Origin: Burkholderia ubonensis
Lineage (GTDB): Bacteria; Pseudomonadota; Gammaproteobacteria; Burkholderiales; Burkholderiaceae
Length of the DNA: 64,000 nucleotides
Direction of reading: 5' to 3'
NCBI RefSeq assembly: GCF_902833085.1
Contig: NZ_CADFEB010000002.1
Span: forward strand, 682,001-746,000
Positions 57,349-64,000 of the stretch are shown here, piece by piece. A program made the translations under genes and the position numbers. How positions within the stretch are numbered: the stretch's first letter is position 1; each line of letters opens with the position of its first letter. Below the pieces are notes generated by a model. That model saw only the letters and a program-made list of their open reading frames with translations, had not been told where the DNA came from and did not search any database.

Positions 57349-57771
57349 ATGACCACGACGGTTGAGAAAGTCGTCTTGCCTCCGATTCCCGCGAAGCGCT
57401 ACTTCACGATCGGTGAAGTCAGCGAACTGTGCGGCGTGAAGCCGCATGTGCTGCGCTACTGGGAACAGGAATTCACGCAGTTGCGGCCGGTGAAGCGGCG
57501 CGGCAACCGGCGGTATTACCAGCATCACGAGGTGCTGCTGATCCGGCGGATCCGCGAATTGCTGTACGAGCAGGGTTTTACGATCAATGGTGCGCGCAAC
57601 CGGCTCGATTCGCCGGGGGGCGGCGAGCGCGGCCCGGCGCCGGAACTCGAACCCGACGCGCCGGGTACGGAAGTGCGCACGGCCGCGTCGAGCCGGCCGA
57701 GTGCGACGGTCGACGTCGCCGCGTTGCGGCAGGCGCTGCTCGACGTCATCGAAGGATTGAAGCGCGGCTGA
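57349..57771 (+). CDS. MerR family transcriptional regulator
   Basis: A 140-residue protein. The N-terminal MerR winged helix is KRYFTIGEVSELCGVKPHVLRYWEQEFTQLRPVKRRGNRRYY, with a coiled helix after it (RRIRELLYEQGFTINGARNRL). It lacks the metal-binding cysteines of classic MerR. This short regulator commonly follows ihfA in proteobacteria, but its target is not known. It is the last gene of the operon. Confidence 0.92.
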   Translation: MTTTVEKVVLPPIPAKRYFTIGEVSELCGVKPHVLRYWEQEFTQLRPVKRRGNRRYYQHHEVLLIRRIRELLYEQGFTINGARNRLDSPGGGERGPAPELEPDAPGTEVRTAASSRPSATVDVAALRQALLDVIEGLKRG

Positions 57772-57792
57772 AGGCAGGTCGCGCATACGACG

Positions 57793-57827
57793 AAGCCCGG
57801 AAGGCGTTCAGCTTTCCGGGCTTTTTT
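57793..57827 (+). terminator. Terminator of the thrS-merR operon
   Basis: AAGCCCGGAA and TTCCGGGCTT form a 10-bp stem around an 11-base loop, followed by a T-run, 22 bases after the merR stop. Confidence 0.88.
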
Positions 57828-57858
57828 GTCGGCGCTTGCCTGGACGATTTGGGACGAT

Positions 57859-60072
57859 TCAGCGTGCGGCGAGCGGGTTCGGCCGTCCGAGGTCGACGAC
57901 CAGCGTGCCGTCCGGCAGCATCCGCACCGAGCCTTGCGCGACCTGATTGCGGTAGCCGTACAGGTCGAAGCGCATCGGGCCGGCCTCGGCCGAATTCTGG
58001 ATCAGCGCGCGCACGTTCAGTTCAAGCACGTTGAACATCTTCATGTCGCCGCCTTCCATCCACATGTAGCTGGGCGCGGAAATCGGCGGGCGCTTCGGTG
58101 CGGGCGCGTCCGGCACGCGTCGGAACGTGAGGCGCAGGCCGTCTCGCTCGACGGTGGCCGTAGCGAGCTTGCCGTTCAGCACCGGCGGCGGGAACACGGT
58201 GTACTGGTCGAGCACGAGCGAGTCGCCGCGCAGCTCCGCACCGCGCCGCCGCAGCGGCGTCAACGACGCGAGCTCGACGCCGAGCGAGCGCAGCAGCTGC
58301 GCCTGCGGAATGCCGAGCACCGACACCTCGGTCGGCGAGAACGCCAGATGGCGGTCGTCGAGCACCGTGAGCGAGCCCTTCATGTCGGTCGGCAGCCAGA
58401 CGCCCGGCACGTGGTTCCACAGCTTGATGCCGCCTTGCACGCGCAGGTTCCGGCCGTCGGCGCTCAATTGCAGGTGGTTGAGCGAGCGCGGCGAGTAATC
58501 GAGCAGATAGTCGTTGAAGAGCGCCGACATTGCCTTCCACGATGCCACGACCGTGCCGCCGAGAATGCGGATGTCGTACTGGTTTGGGTCGTCGAGGTCG
58601 ACGGGCTCGGCGGGGCGCTTCGCGACGAGCTGCACGTCGAGCTCCTCGACGTGAAAGCCGATGTCGCCGGATAGGTTGAAATCGACGTTGCGCAGGTGGA
58701 TCGACGGACTGCGATTCGACACGTGCCGCTCGTCGAACGGCACGTTCGTGCCGCGGCGCATCGCGACCTTCTGCATGCCCGGCCGCGCCGCGTCGCCGGC
58801 CGCGAGCGCATTGGCTTCCCAATGCTGGCGCACGTCGCGCAGCGTGCTCTGCTGCGCAGCAAGGAAGCTGTCGTTCAGGCGCACGGCGGGATTCCCGAGC
58901 GCGGCGCCGCTTGGCGGGCCCCCATACGACGGCATCCGGATCGCCATCGCGCCGCGCTCGTCGAAATTGAAATAGCCCGCGGAGACCTGCTCGCGGTAGT
59001 GGTACAGGTCGAAGACGAAATTCCGGTCGGTCTTGGCGGGATCGACCGGGCTGATCAGGATGTCGGCATTCATCGGCATCGAGCGCATGAACTTCACGTC
59101 GCCGCCGCGAATGTACATCGCCTGCTGCGGCGCGTTCGCCGGCATCGCGAAACCCGCGCGCGTGCCGTCATCGAGCGTCAGGTCGAGCCCGGCGGGCGTC
59201 ACGCGCAGCGCCGTGATCGCGATCTTCAGGCGCGGCGGCGGCATCAGCCGGTCGACCGACATCACGAGATCGTCGCCGGAAAGCCGCGCAATCGGCGTGT
59301 CGACCTTGAGCAGATCGGCCATCTTCACGTTGGCGGCGCGCATCACCGGCTGCGCGTCGAGGCCCGAGACGCGCACGCCGGTCGGATGGAACACGAGCTG
59401 GCTGCCGTCGCGGATCGCGAGCGTGCCGGTCAGCGAGAACGGCACCCAGCCGTCGCGCTGCATCTCGCCCCGCAGTTGGATCACGCCGTCGCCGGTCGAG
59501 ACGACGAGCTTGCGCAGCGGCGCGTTGCGATAACCGAAGATGTAGGTATTGAAGAGCGCCGTCAGTTTCGCGCTGTCGAGCGTGACGGCGCCCCGATGCA
59601 CGTCGATCTCGAAACTCGTCGGGTCGTCGAACACGATCGGCGCGCCGGCCTGCGTCGGCACGAGCGTCGCCGACAGCTGGTGAATGAAGAAGCCGAGATT
59701 GTTGACGATGCGGAAGTCGACGTCGCGCAGGAACGTCATCGCGCCGTTCTGGCCGGAGTCGCGCAGCGTGAACGAGCGCGGCTGCGCGAGCCGGATCGAT
59801 GCGAGCGACGGCACCGTGCGCGCGATCTGCTGTTCGCGGGCGAGGCGGTCGGCCTTCGCGCGCTCGATCGTCGTCGATGCGACGCTCGCGTTGCTGTCGC
59901 GCTGCGCGGCCGGCTCCGCGCAGCCCGCGCCGAGCAGGGCGAGCGCGAGGGCGCCGCAGCCAAGTGCATGCGAGGTCCGGCGTAATGCGGCGCCGGCAAT
60001 GTGCTGCGCACCGGAAATCAATCGGGGTGTTGCCAAAGGCGAGCGATGGCCGCGCCGGACCGCATTCCGCAT
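57859..60072 (-). CDS. Large lipoprotein with two tandem copies of one domain
   Basis: A 737-residue protein I do not recognise. The start (MRNAVRRGHR) has a GGAGA upstream. A long basic N-region leads to a lipobox LLGAGC with the modified Cys at residue 51. Two copies of a domain of about 255 residues follow, near 113-367 and 457-714. Matching landmarks are LRDVDF and LRNVDF, TALFNTYIFGY and SALFNDYLLDY, MYIRGGDVKF and MWMEGGDMKM, and the closing FDLYHYREQVSAG and FDLYGYRNQVAQG. The beta-rich pattern would fit a periplasmic or outer membrane-anchored lipid or ligand carrier. That function is only a guess. Confidence 0.8.
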   Translation of the reverse strand: MRNAVRRGHRSPLATPRLISGAQHIAGAALRRTSHALGCGALALALLGAGCAEPAAQRDSNASVASTTIERAKADRLAREQQIARTVPSLASIRLAQPRSFTLRDSGQNGAMTFLRDVDFRIVNNLGFFIHQLSATLVPTQAGAPIVFDDPTSFEIDVHRGAVTLDSAKLTALFNTYIFGYRNAPLRKLVVSTGDGVIQLRGEMQRDGWVPFSLTGTLAIRDGSQLVFHPTGVRVSGLDAQPVMRAANVKMADLLKVDTPIARLSGDDLVMSVDRLMPPPRLKIAITALRVTPAGLDLTLDDGTRAGFAMPANAPQQAMYIRGGDVKFMRSMPMNADILISPVDPAKTDRNFVFDLYHYREQVSAGYFNFDERGAMAIRMPSYGGPPSGAALGNPAVRLNDSFLAAQQSTLRDVRQHWEANALAAGDAARPGMQKVAMRRGTNVPFDERHVSNRSPSIHLRNVDFNLSGDIGFHVEELDVQLVAKRPAEPVDLDDPNQYDIRILGGTVVASWKAMSALFNDYLLDYSPRSLNHLQLSADGRNLRVQGGIKLWNHVPGVWLPTDMKGSLTVLDDRHLAFSPTEVSVLGIPQAQLLRSLGVELASLTPLRRRGAELRGDSLVLDQYTVFPPPVLNGKLATATVERDGLRLTFRRVPDAPAPKRPPISAPSYMWMEGGDMKMFNVLELNVRALIQNSAEAGPMRFDLYGYRNQVAQGSVRMLPDGTLVVDLGRPNPLAAR

Positions 60073-60383
60073 CGTCTGTCTCCGTATCTTGTCTTGATCG
60101 TCCGCCGCATGCGCGCACCGGGCGCGGCATCCTGCGTCGATGCAGCGCAGTGTGGCATAGCGCGCTAGAGCGGCGTCACCAAACAGCGGGGATGGGGACG
60201 AACGTGGCGAAGAGGCGATGCGGCAAAGGATGCGGGGTGGTGTGCCGGCGGGATCAAACGACCGTATGAACGCCGTTGCGAGTCGGCCGATTGTGGACGA
60301 ATGGGCGCGTGCAAGATTCGTATTCAGAAAATGCATGCGACCCGTTCTAAACCGCGAAAGTGTCTGTTATACTTTCTCTCTTT
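60073..60383. other. Divergent gap between the repeat lipoprotein and tRNA-Pro
   Basis: No gene is supported in this 311-base gap. The left part should hold the lipoprotein promoter, which I could not place. The right end holds a TATACT -10 box (60368-60373) for tRNA-Pro. Confidence 0.4.
60368..60373 (+). promoter_or_regulatory. -10 box of tRNA-Pro
   Basis: TATACT lies 10 bases before the mature tRNA. A weak TTCTAA sits 17 bases upstream as a possible -35, so the promoter is likely but imperfect. Confidence 0.5.
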
Positions 60384-60499
<116 letters not shown>

Positions 60500-60500
<1 letters not shown>

Positions 60501-60905
60501 ATTTTCCGGCTGCATATCCGTGCGCGGCCGATTCTCTCTGTCGTTGCGTGGAAATGCTAAGCGGCAACGGCTCGGTCCCGGCCTCCACGTGGATCTTCCA
60601 GGCCGCATTCCCGCTAGTGCCGAGTTCAATGCGGTTGCCGGATGGCGCAGATTTCTCGTCCCGGAACCTCAAGTTTTTCTCTGTCCAGCCGATACGTGCT
60701 GAAGGGGCATCGACGATTCGTCCCTCCGAAGCTGACCTGCCGAACCTCGAGTCCGAGTTCCCGCACGTCCGTTGATCGATTCTCCACGCTATATGCACAT
60801 CGGTTAATTCAAATTTTCCTTTGCAATCCGAGTCCCGCCAGCATTGCCTGGCGCGTCTGAATGCCTCCGGTAGCGCCCCGGAGCACTTTGTTGCACCCCA
60901 GATTG
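60500..60905. other. Low-GC region between tRNA-Pro and the acyltransferase
   Basis: No gene is firmly supported in these 406 bases. A minus-strand frame (60499-60978) and a short plus-strand frame (60548-60775) are open, but neither resembles a known family or has a good ribosome-binding site. Composition is more AT-rich than the flanks. It may be remnant DNA. Confidence 0.35.
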
Positions 60906-62918
60906 ATGAATCAAATCGCCACAACAAGAACAAGCATTGTCCAGCCCGCGCACGGGGATCCACAGATCGCTGCGGCAACAGGAACGAGCCATCGCACCTA
61001 CCGCCCCGACATCGACGGCCTGCGGGCGGTTGCCGTGATGGCCGTCGTGGCCTTTCACGCCTTTCCGGACGTGATACGAGGCGGATTTGCCGGTGTGGAC
61101 ATATTCTTCGTCATTTCCGGCTTTCTGATCTCCCGCATCGTCATGGACGGCGCCCGGGCGGGTAATTTCAGCTTCGTCGACTTCTATATCCACCGAATCC
61201 GCAGGATCGTTCCCGCGTTACTGGTCGTTCTTGTCTCGTGTTATGCGGCCGGCTGGCGTCTGCTGGGCGAAGGTGACTTCGGTCTTCTCGGCAAGCACCT
61301 CGCGGGTGCGGCCGCGTTTGTGTCCAATGTTGTTCTTTGGAACGAAAGCGGGTACTTTGACCCGGACGGTTCGACGAAACCGCTGCTGCATCTGTGGTCG
61401 CTGGGAGTCGAAGAGCAGTTTTACATCGTCTGGCCGGTCGTCATCCTGGCGGCGGTCGCATTCCGGCGGCGGCTTTTGCTCGCCATCGGCGTCATCGCGA
61501 TTGGCTCGTTTGCCTGGAATACCTGGCTCATTTCGATTGGCAGTGCGGGCGCATACTACTCGCCGCTGTCGCGTTTCTGGGAATTGCTCGCCGGCGCCCT
61601 CGGCGCATATCTGATGCGCGAACACGAAGCCCCCGTGCAACGCTGGCGGGATCGCTTCGGCGGCGCTGCGGCGCTGGCCGGTTTCGTCCTGATCGCCGGA
61701 GCGATTCTCCTGTTGCAGAAGGACCAGCCGTTTCCGGGATGGCGGGCAATCCCTCCCGTTCTCGGCGCCCTGTGCATCATCCTCGCCGGGCCCGACGCCC
61801 CGTTCAACTTTCATATCCTGTCGAACAGGGTCCTCGTCTGGATCGGCCTGATCAGTTTTCCGTTGTATCTGTGGCACTGGCCGATACTCGCGTTCTGGAA
61901 CCTGGTGATGACCGAAAAGGCGTCGGCGCTCGAAACCGCGGGCATGGTCGCGCTCGCTGTCTTCCTGGCCTATCTGGTCTACGAGTTTGTAGAACGTCCG
62001 ATCCGTCGGCGCGGCGGCCGAAAGGTGGCTGTCTTGCTGGTCATCCTGCTGATCGGTATCGGATATGCGGGCTACAACGCTTTCGTCAGGGGCGGGCTTC
62101 CGTTTCGCAGCGCCGTCAAGCGGGAGCTTCGTCAAGACCTGGATGCGTATAACGTTGCACCCGCAACGGCCATCAACTGCTCCGTAACCGAGGACGGCAA
62201 CGTTCCGCCCAAGTCGTGCCTGGATTCCGCCGGAAGCGCAGCCGCGCCGCTCGTCTTTCTTTGGGGCGATTCGCACGCGGCGAACGTTTCTTATGGGCTC
62301 ACATCGGACAAGCTCAACGAACTCGGCATTCGCCTTGCGGTTGCGATGAAGGGCGGCTGCCCGCCCGTCATCGGCTATCAGCCGACCCAATCGCCAAGGT
62401 GCGAGGATTTCTACGTGCGCAGCCTGGAAAAACTCCGGGCGCTCAAGCCGGATGTCGTCATGCTGACCGGCTCGTGGTCGCTCTATTTCGAGAAGAAGGG
62501 ATATAACGAGCTTGATTCGGCGGCGTTGGCCGACACGATTCGGGCCATCCGGCAGATGGGGGTCAGAAAAATCATTGTCGTCGGCTGCTTCCCGGTCTTC
62601 GAGATCAGCCTGCCCAAACTGGGTGGAAGGCTGTTCATCCCGAATGAACGGGATCGCACATTCGAGCGGTTCGACACGACGCTCTACGGAATCGATGCGC
62701 GTGTGAAAGAGGTTGCCGCGAAGGCTGGAGCGGACTTCATCTCTCCGCTGGACCATCTGTGCAACAAGAACGGGTGCGTGATTTCCGCCTCCAGCACGAA
62801 GTACATTCCGGTCGCCTATGACGTCTCGCACATGACATATCCCGGATCCGGGTATTTCGTTGACAGGGCGATCAGCAAATCGACGTTCTCGCTATCCATT
62901 CGGCGTGATGCCCCTTAG
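60906..62918 (+). CDS. Surface-polysaccharide O-acyltransferase (AT3 + SGNH domains, OafA-like)
   Basis: A 670-residue inner-membrane acyltransferase. The AT3 domain (about 30-380, around 10-11 helices) has RPDIDGLRAVAVMAVVAFHAFP with catalytic His51, GVDIFFVISGFLISR and LWSLGVEEQFYIVWP. The C-terminal periplasmic SGNH domain has the nucleophile in GDSH (residues 454-457) and the Asp/His pair in DVSH (639-642). Such two-domain enzymes O-acetylate LPS O-antigen or other surface glycans. The start at 60906 lacks a clear ribosome-binding site; an ATG at 60861 is possible. Codon use is less GC-biased than in neighbouring genes, which suggests acquisition. Confidence 0.9.
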   Translation: MNQIATTRTSIVQPAHGDPQIAAATGTSHRTYRPDIDGLRAVAVMAVVAFHAFPDVIRGGFAGVDIFFVISGFLISRIVMDGARAGNFSFVDFYIHRIRRIVPALLVVLVSCYAAGWRLLGEGDFGLLGKHLAGAAAFVSNVVLWNESGYFDPDGSTKPLLHLWSLGVEEQFYIVWPVVILAAVAFRRRLLLAIGVIAIGSFAWNTWLISIGSAGAYYSPLSRFWELLAGALGAYLMREHEAPVQRWRDRFGGAAALAGFVLIAGAILLLQKDQPFPGWRAIPPVLGALCIILAGPDAPFNFHILSNRVLVWIGLISFPLYLWHWPILAFWNLVMTEKASALETAGMVALAVFLAYLVYEFVERPIRRRGGRKVAVLLVILLIGIGYAGYNAFVRGGLPFRSAVKRELRQDLDAYNVAPATAINCSVTEDGNVPPKSCLDSAGSAAAPLVFLWGDSHAANVSYGLTSDKLNELGIRLAVAMKGGCPPVIGYQPTQSPRCEDFYVRSLEKLRALKPDVVMLTGSWSLYFEKKGYNELDSAALADTIRAIRQMGVRKIIVVGCFPVFEISLPKLGGRLFIPNERDRTFERFDTTLYGIDARVKEVAAKAGADFISPLDHLCNKNGCVISASSTKYIPVAYDVSHMTYPGSGYFVDRAISKSTFSLSIRRDAP

Positions 62919-63230
62919 TGCCATCCCGGGCATGATGGTCCGGCAATGCTTGGCTGCCACGGTGCGCCATCGGAACGTGTCGGACGATGGAGGGCGGCAA
63001 GTTGCCGACAGACAATGCGTCATATTTTGTCTCCCGACCAGGCTGGCACCCGCATCAGTCAAGGCTGTCGCGGGTTTCTCCCTGCTGCGGACGGCTCGCG
63101 CCACGCGCCGACCAATCCCCCGGCCGGCACCGCGCATGCCCGCTTTTTGCACAGCCCGCCGTCGCACCGGTAAAATACAAGGTTGATCCACGGAAAGCGC
63201 CGTGATTTAGCGGAAGAGGATTCCCAGAAC
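62919..63230. other. Gap before bamC holding the right edge of the islet
   Basis: No gene is supported in these 312 bases. The region contains the right repeat copy (63031-63080). A GGAAGAGGA ribosome-binding site lies just before bamC. A bamC promoter could not be placed with confidence. Confidence 0.4.
63031..63080 (+). repeat. Right copy of the tRNA-Pro end/terminator repeat (attR-like)
   Basis: CTCCCGACCA at 63031-63040 and GCTGTCGCGGGTTT at 63064-63077 match the tRNA-Pro end and terminator arm with identical spacing. Only the right half of the terminator stem is kept, so it is not a working terminator here. Confidence 0.5.
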
Positions 63231-64000
63231 ATGACTGATCTTCGTCTTACCAAGCGGTTCGCTGCAGTGCTCGCCACCGGCGTGCTCGTTGCCGGTTGTA
63301 GTTCGCCGTCGCCCACGAAAGTGGACTACAAGAGCGACTCGAAATCGAAGGAGGTTTCGCTCGCAGTTCCGCCCAACATGCTCGAGGAGACGGCCGATCA
63401 GCGCTCGTTGCCGCCGCAGGGCGGTGCAACCTCCCTGTCGGCGCTCCAGCAAGTCCAGCAGGCCGCGCCGTCCACCGATGCCGTCGTGCCGCCCGTGACC
63501 GGCATGCATATCCAGCGCGACGGCACCGAGAGCTGGCTCGTCATCGACGGCAAGAAGCCGGCCGACATCTGGCCGCAGGTCCGCCGCTTCTGGCAGGAAC
63601 AGGGCTTCCTGCTTGTCGTCGACCAGCGCGACAAGGGCGTGATGGAAACCGACTGGAACGAAACCCATCCGCAGATCAACGACGGCCTGATCCGCAGCGT
63701 GATCTCGAAGGCGATGGGCAATTCGTACGTGACGGCCGAGCGCAACAAATACCGCACACGTCTCGACGTGGCGCCGAACGGCGGTACCTACGTGTTCATC
63801 AGCCAGAAGGGGATGCGCGAAGCGCTGACCGGCCCGAACAACGACTCGAGCAAGTGGGAGCCGAAGCCGAACGATCCGGCGCTCGAGACGGAATACCTGA
63901 AGCGGTTGATGGCCGTCCTCGCGCAGAACGACCTGCGCGCGAAGAACGGCGAGCCGCCGATCGCCAATATCAGCGACACTCCGCCCGCGAAGGACAAGAA
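63231..64000 (+). CDS. bamC: Outer membrane assembly lipoprotein BamC (3' end missing)
   Basis: The first 256 codons are present and the gene runs off the right edge. The lipoprotein signal MTDLRLTKRFAAVLATGVLVAGC puts the lipidated Cys at residue 23. The unstructured N-terminal lasso (VDYKSDSKSKEVSLAVPPNML) binds BamD. The first helix-grip domain (WLVIDGKKPADIWPQVRRFWQEQGFLLVVDQRDKGVMETDWNE) follows. BamC is an accessory part of the BAM complex. A GGAAGAGGA ribosome-binding site precedes the ATG. Confidence 0.9.
   Translation, partial: MTDLRLTKRFAAVLATGVLVAGCSSPSPTKVDYKSDSKSKEVSLAVPPNMLEETADQRSLPPQGGATSLSALQQVQQAAPSTDAVVPPVTGMHIQRDGTESWLVIDGKKPADIWPQVRRFWQEQGFLLVVDQRDKGVMETDWNETHPQINDGLIRSVISKAMGNSYVTAERNKYRTRLDVAPNGGTYVFISQKGMREALTGPNNDSSKWEPKPNDPALETEYLKRLMAVLAQNDLRAKNGEPPIANISDTPPAKDK

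Overview
This is a GC-rich chromosomal segment (by eye roughly two-thirds G+C, with strong G/C bias at third codon positions). Gene content and protein sequences fit the genus Burkholderia, most likely the B. cepacia complex and a primary chromosome. The reasons are the dense housekeeping content, the thrS-infC-rpmI-rplT-pheS-pheT-ihfA-merR operon, and the style of the RelA, ETF-QO and ScoAB proteins. Assignment to the genus is an inference from sequence recognition; no search was run.

Layout. (1) 1-3721: the edge of a myo-inositol-type sugar locus. A truncated periplasmic sugar-binding protein runs left, divergent from an RpiR-family regulator and two Gfo/Idh/MocA dehydrogenases. (2) 3840-10102: a TusA-like protein, a hypothetical gene, then a signalling cluster of response regulator, LysM-FecR protein, CHASE2 histidine kinase and DUF4136 lipoprotein. 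(3) 10160-17936: galU and valS on the minus strand, an orphan Tai4-like immunity gene, then uvrD and mtnN. (4) 18015-27418: an Fsr-like MFS exporter, a chemoreceptor with a possible sigma-28 promoter, and a four-gene AaeXAB/FUSC-type efflux operon divergent from its LysR regulator. (5) 27538-36806: mixed metabolic and membrane genes (metallophosphoesterase, FAD-linked oxidase, WrbA, YihY, Mpo1-like, CBS protein, an MFS-acyltransferase fusion) ending with aroC. (6) 36937-42198: fatty-acid and ketone-body genes (ETF-QO, SDR, thioesterase, PAS-LuxR regulator, ScoAB CoA-transferase). (7) 42309-47161: a small LysR-linked cluster (SDR, Tat-type polysaccharide deacetylase, SnoaL-like protein), an alpha/beta hydrolase and RidA. 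(8) 47207-57827: relA, tRNA-Val(GAC), then the translation operon thrS to merR. (9) 57859-64000: a large internally duplicated lipoprotein, tRNA-Pro(GGG), an acyltransferase islet and the start of bamC.

Most of the window is core genome. The best candidate for something acquired is the 2.6-kb stretch between tRNA-Pro and bamC. It carries a single surface-glycan O-acyltransferase in lower-GC DNA, and its right edge has a collinear, diverged copy of the tRNA-Pro 3' end plus terminator, which looks like an attachment-site pair. Other points of interest are infC starting at AUC, the FecR-CHASE2 signalling cluster, the two-fold repeated lipoprotein, the orphan Tai4-like gene, and several palindromic operators (GGAA-N6-TTCC at the inositol locus, TAG-N-ACGATCGT-N-CTA upstream of the SDR, and TTGTT-N11-AACAA upstream of the LysR gene).
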